From positions 87,783 to 151,782 of the forward strand of contig NZ_PYBV01000019.1 of NCBI RefSeq assembly GCF_003205615.1: a stretch of DNA of 64,000 nt. Reading direction: 5' to 3'. Below the pieces are notes generated by a model. That model made no database searches. It was not told the origin of the DNA and worked only from the letters and a program-made list of their open reading frames with translations. This document shows, in pieces, positions 17,822-25,992 of this stretch; positions within the stretch are counted from its first letter, which is position 1, and each line of letters begins with the position of its first letter. The DNA comes from Micromonospora arborensis. GTDB lineage: Bacteria; Actinomycetota; Actinomycetes; Mycobacteriales; Micromonosporaceae. The position numbers and the translations under genes are program-made.

Positions 17822-19143
17822 AGCTTTACCTCCGATGAGTGTGCGAGCTCGGCCGCGCTCTGTCGCAGCTTGCCGAGAATGCTCTCGATTGTGGCCGGGT
17901 CGAACAGTTCGACCAGGAAATCGAGAGCGAACGTGATTCGGTCGCCGCCAGCATCGCGGTCCACGCGTACGAAGAGGTCGAGGTCGTACTTGCCGTAGAC
18001 GCTTCTCATCGGCCAGTAGTGGCCGGACACCGTCGGTGTCAGCTCGATGTTCGACGGCAGGTCGTCGACGTTGACAAGAATCGGAGTGAGCGGTGGCCAG
18101 ATCTGACGCCGCCCGGGGTTCAGTGCCGCAGCGATGGCGTCCAACGGCACGTCAGAGTCGACGAAGGCGGCCATGGCGGAGCGGCGGGTGATCCGAAGGA
18201 GGTCGCGCCACGTGGTGTCGTGGTCGAACGTGACCCGCAGCATCAGCGTCGCCATGTACATGCCGATCGCCTCCGAGGTGGCAGGGTCGTCACGTCCGGG
18301 CCAACCGAATGCGATCAGGAAGTCCCGCTGACCGGTCATCCGGCACAGCGTCCCGGTCAGCACCACGACCGCCATCATGAACGGCGTGCACCCCTCCTGA
18401 CCGGACGTGGCGAGGACCCTGGCGCTCAGCTCGTGGTCCAGCGTGATCGACAGGTTCTCCGCGACGATCGACTCCGGCTCCGCCGCTGGCGGCGGCCGGT
18501 CGTACGGTAGGTCGACCGTCATCGGCGCACCACGCAGGCGCTCCAGCACCTGGGCGACCCGCTCCGGTGAACGCTCCTGTCGAACCGTGCTCGGCACGTC
18601 GGCGGGGTGCACGGCAGCCGCGAGGGTCGGTTGCTCGCCGGCCAGGAGGGCCCGGTACACCGTGACGATCTCGGGTACCAGGAGGTTGCGTGACCAGCCG
18701 TCGAACGAGATGTGGTGCATCGTCAGCACCAGCAACGTGCGGTGCTCATCGACGTGGATGACCTCGGCGCGTACCTGCGCCTCGTGGGCCAGGTCGAACG
18801 GGGTCCAACACAGCACCTCGACCAGGTGGTCGAGCTTCTCCCCGGTCCAGCCCTCTGCCCGCGCGTCGATGAGCCCGACGTGCCCCGGCTCGCCGTCGGT
18901 CCGGTATTCCACCTCGCCCGTCGCGGTGTTCAGCCGAAACCGCGACCTCAGCGCCGGATGGCGTGACACCACGTGTCGCACCGCGTCGACGAGAATTTGA
19001 TGATTGACGCGTCCGGCGAATTCCAGCACGGACGGAATGAGATACGTCGGACGTAATCGCTCGTCCGTGTCGAGCACCCAGATACCCTGCTGCACCGGCG
19101 TTGCCGAATACCACAGTCGCGTACGCTTAAGGATATGCGGCAA
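17818..19143 (-). CDS. Free-standing NRPS condensation domain
   Basis: The protein is one complete condensation domain of about 441 residues with the catalytic motif HHISFDG at 143-149. C-domain landmarks are SATPVQQGIW near the N-terminus, RHPALRSRF, and a C-terminal half with YGKYDLDLFV. No carrier or A domain is fused. I place the start at TTG 19143, giving the usual ~10 residues before the first motif; a GGGGGA lies 9 bases upstream. The frame stays open to 19356, so a longer N-terminus cannot be excluded. It is the first gene of the operon and may perform starter acylation or join the two trans-loaded carriers. Confidence 0.85.
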   Translation of the reverse strand: MPHILKRTRLWYSATPVQQGIWVLDTDERLRPTYLIPSVLEFAGRVNHQILVDAVRHVVSRHPALRSRFRLNTATGEVEYRTDGEPGHVGLIDARAEGWTGEKLDHLVEVLCWTPFDLAHEAQVRAEVIHVDEHRTLLVLTMHHISFDGWSRNLLVPEIVTVYRALLAGEQPTLAAAVHPADVPSTVRQERSPERVAQVLERLRGAPMTVDLPYDRPPPAAEPESIVAENLSITLDHELSARVLATSGQEGCTPFMMAVVVLTGTLCRMTGQRDFLIAFGWPGRDDPATSEAIGMYMATLMLRVTFDHDTTWRDLLRITRRSAMAAFVDSDVPLDAIAAALNPGRRQIWPPLTPILVNVDDLPSNIELTPTVSGHYWPMRSVYGKYDLDLFVRVDRDAGGDRITFALDFLVELFDPATIESILGKLRQSAAELAHSSEVKL

Positions 19144-19562
19144 TTTTGATTTCCCCCGAAAATAAAATGCCGAAGCGCTAGCCAGCGACGTCCTCACCGA
19201 GCTCCGGCAGGACATCCCCGCTAATCGATCTGACACAGACCGTAAGGGAGGCGCTGCAATCTTGTCAACACCGCTTCGCCGGCAGCCGATCCGAGCGGCG
19301 CCAACCCTCTCGCGAGCTGCCTGGCAGGGGCTTCTGGGAGCCGACCCTCCAACCAATATGAATTGACGAAGGATATAACGGACAGAGGCCGTGTATCCGA
19401 CGGATTGATGTTGGTGTCCCTACCTGCCGAGCCGGCGGCAGGTAGGGTCGAGGGCGCGGGGGAATAACCGCCAGTCGACGACTGCGCTCGATGCATGCTA
19501 TTCCTTCGGTCTTCCAGGTGCCGCCAGGTTGATTCATCGCTTGTGGAACAGGGGGATCCGCA
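19144..19562. promoter_or_regulatory. Divergent promoter region of the NRPS/PKS cluster
   Basis: This 419-base stretch separates the leftward nine-gene operon from the rightward P450-thioesterase pair and should hold both promoters. It is AT-richer than the genes, with TTTTATTTTCGGGGG just before the leftward start and TTGACGAAGGATATAAC near 19363-19379. I do not see a clear -35/-10 pair with normal spacing or an obvious operator. No pathway regulator gene is present in the cluster. Confidence 0.5.
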
Positions 19563-20828
19563 GTGACCACGCACAACACCGCTATCTCGTCATGTCCAAT
19601 GCACCGCGCCAACTCCGACAACATGGTTGACCTCGTCGGCCCGACGTTGTACTCGGGTGACGACACTTATGCCGTGTGGCAGCGGATGCGCGACCACGAC
19701 GGGCTCCTCTGGCATCAGGTGGACGAGAAACGAGGCTTCTGGTCCACCGCGAGGTATGCCGACGTCGACCTCGTGTTAAGCGACTATTCACTGTTCACCT
19801 CCGAGCGCGGCACGCTGCTGAACCTGCTCGGCACGGACGACCCGGCGGGCGGCACCCAACTCGCCGTCACGGACCCTCCTCGGCACACGGAGATGCAGGG
19901 TCGGCTGAAGAAGGCGCTCGCGATCAAGGCCATCGAGAGGCAGCGCGACATGATTCGCGACAAGATCGTCAGGCTGCTTGCACCGCTCGGTGACGGCGGT
20001 GTCTTCGACTTCGGGCAAGCGATGCTGCAGCTACCGATCGCGGTCATCGGCATGATGATGGACCTGCCGGAAGACGACTGGGCATGGTTGACCCGGATGA
20101 ACATTGCGTGTGTCGCCTACGACGACCCGGACTTCCAGGACCCCGACGACCCGTCGATGACGCTGACGCTCGCGCACCAGGAACTGCTGGGCTACTTCCA
20201 GGAGCTCGTCCGCCGCCGCCGGAACAACCTCGGCGACGACCTGATCAGCGTGCTGGTCACGACGCCCTTCGAGGGCAGGAACATGTCCCTCGGTGAGATT
20301 CTGTCGAACTGCTACAGCGTGCTGCTCGGCGCGCTGGTCACCACGCCACACTCCCCCAACTACATGATGGCGCAGCACACCGGCACCGGTGTGCTGGAGG
20401 AATGGGCGGCGAACCCGCAGGTCGGTCCGACCGCAGTCGAGGAGGCGCTCAGGCTGGCGTCGCCGGTGCACCACTTCCTCCGGTACGCCACGACGGACGT
20501 CGAGGTGGCGGGCACCCGGATAGCTGCCGGGGACGCTGTGGTCGCCTGGCTCGGTGCCGCCAACCGGGACGACCGTGCCTTTCCCGACGCGTCGCGTTTC
20601 GACCTACGGCGCAAGCCGAACCGGCACCTCGCGTTCGGCGCAGGGCCGCACTACTGCATCGGCCACAGCGTCGCCCGGGTCACCTTGAGAGTGCTGTTCG
20701 AAGAGTTGTTCACGCGCTACGCGGACTTCAGTCTGGCCGGCACACCGGAGCGGCTGATCTCCAACTTCGCCTGCGGCTACAAGCACGTCCCGATCACGGC
20801 ATCCGTGCGTGCGAGGTCGGGCGCGTGA
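19563..20828 (+). CDS. Cytochrome P450 with unusual I-helix
   Basis: The 421-residue P450 has the K-helix EEALRL (ExxR intact) and the haem loop FGAGPHYCIG. In the I-helix the usual AGxE/DTT is GALVTTPHSP: the acid is Val and the following residues are replaced. This again breaks the acid-alcohol pair for oxygen activation. The N-terminus carries CPMHRAN. GTG 19563 follows AGGGGG by 7 bases. It is divergent from the main operon and overlaps the type II thioesterase by 4 bp (GTGA). It likely acts on a carrier-bound or late intermediate; the substrate is unknown. Confidence 0.92.
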   Translation: MTTHNTAISSCPMHRANSDNMVDLVGPTLYSGDDTYAVWQRMRDHDGLLWHQVDEKRGFWSTARYADVDLVLSDYSLFTSERGTLLNLLGTDDPAGGTQLAVTDPPRHTEMQGRLKKALAIKAIERQRDMIRDKIVRLLAPLGDGGVFDFGQAMLQLPIAVIGMMMDLPEDDWAWLTRMNIACVAYDDPDFQDPDDPSMTLTLAHQELLGYFQELVRRRRNNLGDDLISVLVTTPFEGRNMSLGEILSNCYSVLLGALVTTPHSPNYMMAQHTGTGVLEEWAANPQVGPTAVEEALRLASPVHHFLRYATTDVEVAGTRIAAGDAVVAWLGAANRDDRAFPDASRFDLRRKPNRHLAFGAGPHYCIGHSVARVTLRVLFEELFTRYADFSLAGTPERLISNFACGYKHVPITASVRARSGA

Positions 20829-21574
20829 CAAGCGCGGGCTTGAACAGCGCCTGGACGCGTACGTACGAGGGGCGGGCCGACGCGGCCGTGCGGCTGTTCT
20901 GTTTCCCGTACGCCGGCGCCTCCGCGTCGGTCTTCCGCACCTGGCACACCGCGCTGCCCGAGGAGATCGAGCCGGTCGCCATCCAGCTTCCCGGCCGCGA
21001 CGACCGGTTCGATGAGCCGGCGTACGAACACATGACGCCGCTGGTTGCCGACCTCGCCGACGTGCTGTCGCCGCTGTTGGACAAGCCGTACGCCTGCTAC
21101 GGGTTCAGCATGGGCGCCAGGGTCGCGCTGGCGCTGCTGCACGAACTTCGCCATCGGGGACTTCCCGCGCCGAAGCGATTGTTCGTGGCCAGTAGCGCGG
21201 CACCCGCGCTACGCCGGCTGGTCCGCGGCTGGGACGAACCGGAGGAGGGTCTGGTCGCCTACCTACGTGAACTTGGTGGCACACCACCGGAGCTGTTTGA
21301 CAACCCGGGTCTGCTGGCGCTGTTCCTGCCGTCCCTACGGGCCGACCTGAGCGTGGTCGGCACCTGCCCCATCGCGGAAACGACGCCGCTCGACGTGCCG
21401 ATCCGGGCATTCGCTGGGGATGCCGACGTCGAGGCCCCTCCGGCACGGATGCGCGACTGGGCGCGGGAAACCAACGCGGAGTTCGAGTTGACCACCCTGG
21501 CGGGCAGTCACTTCTTCCCGGAGGCGGAGACCTTACGGATGATGAGGATCATCAGCGCTGACCTGCTGACCTGA
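20825..21574 (+). CDS. Type II thioesterase (editing)
   Basis: The 249-residue protein has LFCFPYAGASASVF near residue 25, the nucleophile elbow GFSMG (Ser95), a late Asp in FAGDADVEAP and the catalytic His in LAGSHFF. These are all the features of RifR/TEII-type discrete thioesterases that clear mis-primed carrier domains. The GTG start forms a GTGA overlap with the P450 stop. Compared with the Cys-type homologue at 5898-6629, this is the canonical enzyme, so editing is its likely job. Confidence 0.92.
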   Translation: MTSAGLNSAWTRTYEGRADAAVRLFCFPYAGASASVFRTWHTALPEEIEPVAIQLPGRDDRFDEPAYEHMTPLVADLADVLSPLLDKPYACYGFSMGARVALALLHELRHRGLPAPKRLFVASSAAPALRRLVRGWDEPEEGLVAYLRELGGTPPELFDNPGLLALFLPSLRADLSVVGTCPIAETTPLDVPIRAFAGDADVEAPPARMRDWARETNAEFELTTLAGSHFFPEAETLRMMRIISADLLT

Positions 21575-21575
21575 C

Positions 21576-21612
21576 TGACCGGGCGTTGACGCACCGCGCC
21601 AACGCCCGGTCA
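21576..21612. terminator. Bidirectional intrinsic-type terminator
   Basis: A perfect 13-bp inverted repeat (TGACCGGGCGTTG and CAACGCCCGGTCA) with an 11-base loop sits between two converging genes, 1 base after the thioesterase stop and 7 bases beyond the reductase stop. There is no U-tract, as is common in actinomycetes. Confidence 0.85.
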
Positions 21613-21619
21613 GCGTCAC

Positions 21620-22618
21620 CTACTGGGCCGCGTCCAGCCTCGCGCGCTGGTCGCCGGTCAGTTTGAGGTCCACGGCGGCGAGGCTCTCGTCGAGCTGAGC
21701 GATCGAGGAAGCTCCGACGAGCGGGATGATCGGCAGGTCACCGCCCATCAGCCAGGCGAGCACGACCTGGTTCGCGGTAGCGCCGGTCTCCTCGGCGACC
21801 GCACGCACCGCGGCCAGCCGCTGCTCGGTGCCGGCGTGGTCGAAGGCCGGGCCGAGAGGCCGATCGTCGCGGACGTACGCACCGGACAGCAGTGGGGTGT
21901 AGGCGACAAGCGTGAGAGCCGGGTTGGCGCGGAGGTAGCTGAGCACCTCGCCGGTGGCCAACCCCTGGTTGCCGTCGACCGATCGGCGCCCAGGCATGTC
22001 GGTGCGGGCACGTAGGTAGCTGTGGTGGTACTGGAGAACCTCGTAGCCGGGCAGCCCGGCGCTCGCGGCGGTCGCCCGCGCCTGTTCGACGCGCCAGGTC
22101 CAGTGGTTGCTGACGCCGAGCAGCCCGACCACGTCCTCCGCGACGAGGTCCGCGAAGCCCTGGACCGTCTCTTCGACCGGGGTGTTCGGGTCCTCGACGT
22201 GCGCGTAGAGCAGGTCGATCTTGTCCACCCCGAGCAGTTCGCGGCTCCGTTCCGCGGATTTACGGATCACGGAGGCAGAAAGCCCCTCGATGTTCTCCTG
22301 CTTGGCGGTCTCCGCGAAATCCAACCCGGCCGCGACCGGCCGTCCGCCGAGCTTCGTCGCGATCACGACCTCGGACTGCACGCCGCGGCTGCGCCTCCAC
22401 CGGCCGAGCAGCGCCTCACTTTCCCCGCCCTGAGTCGAGTTGATCCAGAAGGAGTAGTTGTTCGAGGTGTCGACGAACGTGCCTCCGGCCTCGACATACC
22501 GATCCAGGATCGCGAACGAAGTTTCCTCGTCGGTCTCTGTGCCGAAGCGCATGGCGCCGAGGGCCAGGACGCTCACCTCTAGCCGTGCCGCCGTCTGGCC
22601 GATCGTCCGATATCGCAT
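21620..22618 (-). CDS. Aldo/keto reductase
   Basis: The 332-residue protein has the aldo/keto reductase pattern: ALGAMRFG near the N-terminus, Asp/Tyr of FVDTSNNYSFW, Lys in VIATKLGG, VGLLGVSNH, and a C-terminal NADPH-binding IIPLVGASS. The ATG at 22618 has GGGGAGG about 8 bases upstream. It converges on the thioesterase gene across a shared terminator. It may reduce a ketone in the cluster product (the PKS leaves a beta-keto group) or be an unrelated flanking gene. Confidence 0.88.
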   Translation of the reverse strand: MRYRTIGQTAARLEVSVLALGAMRFGTETDEETSFAILDRYVEAGGTFVDTSNNYSFWINSTQGGESEALLGRWRRSRGVQSEVVIATKLGGRPVAAGLDFAETAKQENIEGLSASVIRKSAERSRELLGVDKIDLLYAHVEDPNTPVEETVQGFADLVAEDVVGLLGVSNHWTWRVEQARATAASAGLPGYEVLQYHHSYLRARTDMPGRRSVDGNQGLATGEVLSYLRANPALTLVAYTPLLSGAYVRDDRPLGPAFDHAGTEQRLAAVRAVAEETGATANQVVLAWLMGGDLPIIPLVGASSIAQLDESLAAVDLKLTGDQRARLDAAQ

Positions 22619-23074
22619 CCAGTAGCCTCCCCCGCTGTCTGATCGATAGTCGTCGTCACTATACCGGAGAGCCATGCTTCTGATCTCGCACGCTTGACCG
22701 CGGATCGTCGGAGAATGAGCCCTCATCAACCTGATCCGGCAGGTCATCTGGTAGAGGGGACGCAGAGCGGCGAGGACGATTCCGAAACCGGACAGCGAAC
22801 CGACGAGCGACGGCTGCTGGCTGCCACCCCGGGTCCGGTGGGACGCGTCTCCGACCACCGCCCGGGCGATGCCGACCAGTCGGGTTCAGCGGGCCGGGTC
22901 CGGGCGACCGGCGACGATGGACGGCCGACACCGCGCCGAGTCGGGGCCGTTCTGGGGGAGCACACACCGCGCACATCATCGATGATCATGCCGGGCTAGC
23001 CGCTTCCCCGGCTGGGCACCGCCTCCCCCGTGGTGCGCTGCGTAGCTAGAAGCCCCGGTACAGGCCCGGCTTCC
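22619..23074. other. Intergenic region without a supported gene
   Basis: Short frames on both strands lack ribosome binding sites and recognisable motifs. This stretch begins a roughly 1.1-kb zone of gene debris between the cluster and the PHP-domain gene. Confidence 0.4.
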
Positions 23075-23290
23075 CCGCGGCGCCCGCCTGGTCGCGCTGA
23101 CGGAACGCCTGAACCTCTCGATGGAGCCGGAGACGCTGGCCCGGCCGAGTGTGGGCGCCCCTGACACCTCCCGGTCTCGTTACGAGATGCTCGACAAGAA
23201 GGTCGGGATGGGCGGTATGGGCACGGTATCTCTGGCCTGGGACCAAACCGCGAACACATCAGCAAGATCAGTGAGGACGGCAGACGCGCC
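23075..23290 (+). pseudogene. Possible Ser/Thr kinase N-lobe remnant
   Basis: A short forward frame reads RYEMLDKKVGMGGMGTVSLA followed by WD around 23181-23244. It strongly resembles the glycine-rich ATP loop of actinobacterial PknB-type kinases (RYxxxxxxGxGGMGxVxxAxD). After that the frame degenerates and stops. No VAIK Lys, catalytic HRD or DFG motif follows. It is probably a decayed gene fragment. Only the loop similarity supports this. Confidence 0.4.
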
Positions 23291-23311
23291 GTAAGCACGT
23301 GCGGCTGGACC

Positions 23312-23532
23312 TGTCATCGCGCTGACGGACCTGGACCGGCGCTCGTTGACGGACGATCCGGCGGTCGCCGGCGCGGTGGATGAGGGCCGGCAGCGCGCGG
23401 TGGCGGGGTTCCGCTGGGAGCGGTCCGGTGACGAGACGCGGCTCGTGTTGGGCGCCCCGAAACCTCGTCGTGGAGATCGAGGTTTCGCGGATTCGCGACG
23501 AGGACGGCAACGTGGTGCAGACGGTCGACTGA
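23312..23532 (+). pseudogene. Unidentified decayed coding fragment
   Basis: One forward frame reads ALTDLDRRSLTDDPAVAGAV and continues to GDETRLVLGAP near 23456. A +1-shifted frame continues as NLVVEIEVSRIRDEDGNVVQ and ends in TGA at 23530-23532. Composition is coding-like on both sides of the shift, suggesting a frameshifted gene end. I do not recognise the family. Confidence 0.35.
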
Positions 23533-23661
23533 CCGCACGTCGGGGCAGCGCGCGGGTTGCCAAGGAACATCGACGCAACCTTGTTGAGCTGCTCGTTCGC
23601 CATGAATACTCAAGATCAACATTATATGTAACGCACAGTTACTGTTCACCGCGCCGTGGTT

Positions 23662-23689
23662 TGACTGTCCGCTTGACCCGCTTAGCGTC
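23662..23689 (+). promoter_or_regulatory. Promoter of the PHP-domain gene
   Basis: TTGACT (23662-23667) and TAGCGT (23684-23689) are separated by 16 bases, a plausible vegetative promoter. Transcription would begin about 20 bases before the GCGGAGGA ribosome binding site and the ATG at 23718. An AT-rich stretch lies upstream at 23604-23645. Confidence 0.55.
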
Positions 23690-23717
23690 GGGGCCGACCA
23701 CCTAAGCGGAGGACAGC

Positions 23718-25229
23718 ATGTCGAATTTCGATCTGACCCGACGTAATTTGCTGCGGGCCGGCGGGGTCGTTGCCGCCGGCGCCGCGGTCAACTTCCTGCC
23801 CGGCGTGGCGTTCGCCAACCCGCCGTCCAGTACCGGCCAGCAGACCAAGACCGTCACCGGCACCTTCACCCCGAGCATCTCCGACTGGTTCTACCTGCCC
23901 GTGCAGGTGCCGAAAGGCGTCAACCAGATCGACGTCAGCTACACGTACGACAAGCCCGCCGTACCGGCCGGAACCCGCGGCAACGCCTGCGACATCGGCA
24001 TGTTCGGCCCGGAGGGGCACGACCTCGGCAACGCCAAGGGCTTCCGGGGCTGGTCGGGCGGCTTCCGCAACTCGTTTTCAATCAGCGCCACCGAGGCGAC
24101 TCCCGGTTACCTGGCCGGGCCGATCAAGCCGGGCACCTGGCACGTGATCCTCGGCCCGTACACGGTCGCGCCGCAGGGCCTGAACTACTCGGTGACCATC
24201 ACCCTGCACTTCGGCCCGCAGGGCGCACCCTTCCGCGCCAACCCCGCCCCGACCAGCGCCCCGGCCAAGCAGCGCGGTCGCAGCTGGTACCGCGGCGACT
24301 GCCACCTGCACACCGTGCACTCCGACGGCCGCCGAACCCCCGACCAGTTGGTCGCCGACGCGCGCGCCGCCGGCCTCGACTTCGTCGTGTCCACCGAGCA
24401 CAACACGCCCAGCGCCCACCTCCAGTGGGGCAACTACGCCACCGACGACCTGCTGATCATCAACGGTGAGGAGGTCACCACCCGCTCCGGCCACTGGCCG
24501 GCGATCGGCCTGCCGGCCGGCGAGTGGATCGACTGGCGCTACCGGGCGGGCGACCCTGCTGACTTCCGGCACTTCGTCGACCGGGTGCACAAGCTCGGCG
24601 GGCTGGTGACGGCCGCACACCCGTTCGCGAACTGCTTCGGCTGCACCTACGAGTTCGCCTACGAGATCGCCGACCTGGTCGAGGTCTGGAACGGGCCGTG
24701 GACCGACGACGACCAGGCGTCGGTCACCCACTGGGACGGGCTGCTGCGCGGCGGGCGCTTCATCCCGGCCATCGGCAATTCCGACGCGCACAACTCGGAC
24801 CAGGTGGTCGGCAAGCCACACACCGTGGTTCTCGCCGACAGCCTGCGCAAGGAGCACCTGCTCGCCGGCCTCAAGGCCGGCCGCTCGTGGCTGGCCGAGT
24901 CCTCGGCCGTGCAGCTCTCCTTCACCGCGAGCGTGCCCGGCCGCACCGCCGACATCGGCGGCCGGTTGCCGGCCGAGATCGGCACCCCGGTCACCGTCAC
25001 GGCCGTGGTCGGCGGCGTACCCGGTACGACCGTGACGATCCTCGACCAGCTCGGCCCCGAGCACAGCGAGACGGTGCCGGAATCGGGTACCGCCACGGTG
25101 ACGTGGACCACGTACCCCCGCTACAGCCGCTGGGTACGCGCCGAGGTGCGCCGCCCCGCGGCCGGGTCGAGCCCGCTCACCGCGCCGATGGTGGCGATGA
25201 CCAATCCGATCTTCCTCGGGCGTAACTGA
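23718..25229 (+). CDS. Secreted CehA/McbA-type PHP-domain metallohydrolase
   Basis: The 503-residue protein starts with a Tat-type signal (twin Arg in LTRRNLLRAGG, then AAGAAVNFLPGVAFA). A beta-rich N-domain of about 160 residues follows. Then comes a PHP metal-binding phosphoesterase domain: CHLHTVHSDG at about 195, STEHNT near 225, an AAHPFAN His motif near 300 and NSDAHNSD near 355. These match the CehA/McbA family, which hydrolyses phosphoester or carbamate-type substrates. The natural substrate is unknown. Cofactor loading in the cytoplasm before Tat export fits the signal. Confidence 0.88.
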   Translation: MSNFDLTRRNLLRAGGVVAAGAAVNFLPGVAFANPPSSTGQQTKTVTGTFTPSISDWFYLPVQVPKGVNQIDVSYTYDKPAVPAGTRGNACDIGMFGPEGHDLGNAKGFRGWSGGFRNSFSISATEATPGYLAGPIKPGTWHVILGPYTVAPQGLNYSVTITLHFGPQGAPFRANPAPTSAPAKQRGRSWYRGDCHLHTVHSDGRRTPDQLVADARAAGLDFVVSTEHNTPSAHLQWGNYATDDLLIINGEEVTTRSGHWPAIGLPAGEWIDWRYRAGDPADFRHFVDRVHKLGGLVTAAHPFANCFGCTYEFAYEIADLVEVWNGPWTDDDQASVTHWDGLLRGGRFIPAIGNSDAHNSDQVVGKPHTVVLADSLRKEHLLAGLKAGRSWLAESSAVQLSFTASVPGRTADIGGRLPAEIGTPVTVTAVVGGVPGTTVTILDQLGPEHSETVPESGTATVTWTTYPRYSRWVRAEVRRPAAGSSPLTAPMVAMTNPIFLGRN

Positions 25230-25282
25230 CGTCCCGGGCCCGTCGGCCCCAGGGCGGGCGGGCCCGGACAAGCCCCGGGACG
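25230..25282 (+). terminator. Terminator after the PHP-domain gene
   Basis: CGTCCCGGG (25230-25238) pairs with CCCGGGACG (25274-25282), and an inner GGGCCCG/CGGGCCC pair extends the stem. It begins immediately after the TGA stop. Confidence 0.7.
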
Positions 25283-25992
25283 GGCGTCCGCTCGTCCTCC
25301 ACCACCACGAATCGGCGACCGGCCGCGACCCGCGCCTTTTGGTCGGCCTGGCGCTCAGGACCAGGGCTCGTCCGGATCGGCGTCCGGATCGAGACCGCCG
25401 GACGGTCTCCGAGCGCGGTCGCGGGTCCCCGTCGTCTCACCGGGGCCTGTCGCGCTCGCGACGCTGATCTTTGCTCGGTGGCCTTCTCCACCGCGGCGGG
25501 GGCCGCGACGGGTGGTGTGGTGCGGCTCGCCGCGGTGCTTACCAGATCCGGCAGGTCCCGCCCGGCCACCAGGGGTAGCTCTCGCGTGACTGCCGCGGTC
25601 GGCCCCGGCTCGCCCGACGCTGCTGTACGGGCCGCGCCTTGCGCACCAGACGGATGGCGTCGGTGCCAGCACGCTGGGAGCGGGCAGGTTGTGGCCGGCT
25701 TTGCGGGTTGCCGTGAAGCTTGTGGAGAGAACCAATACTCGGCGGTGCGCGGCGACAGCGGCGACGGTCCCTGTCGTGCCACGGGACATGCTGCCGGCGT
25801 GGGGTGTCGTACACGTCGACTGGTGGTTGGGAGCACTCGTCGTGGCTGCTTTCGCGCTGTCGGCTTCGGTGCGGGTGTGACGCTATTGGACACCGGGACG
25901 CCTGGTTGATCGAGCGGGACAAGATCCCGAAGGGCCGGTGGACGCATCCGTGCGTCTCCGGCCGTCGCCAATCCCGACCAGACAGGGAATTG
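25283..25992. other. Intergenic region, nothing recognisable
   Basis: About 700 bases carry several overlapping open frames on both strands, but none has a ribosome binding site, a motif or consistent codon bias. The frame of the next gene stays open back to 25720, though the ATG at 25993 starts a clear signal peptide. The stretch may be eroded DNA. Confidence 0.4.
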
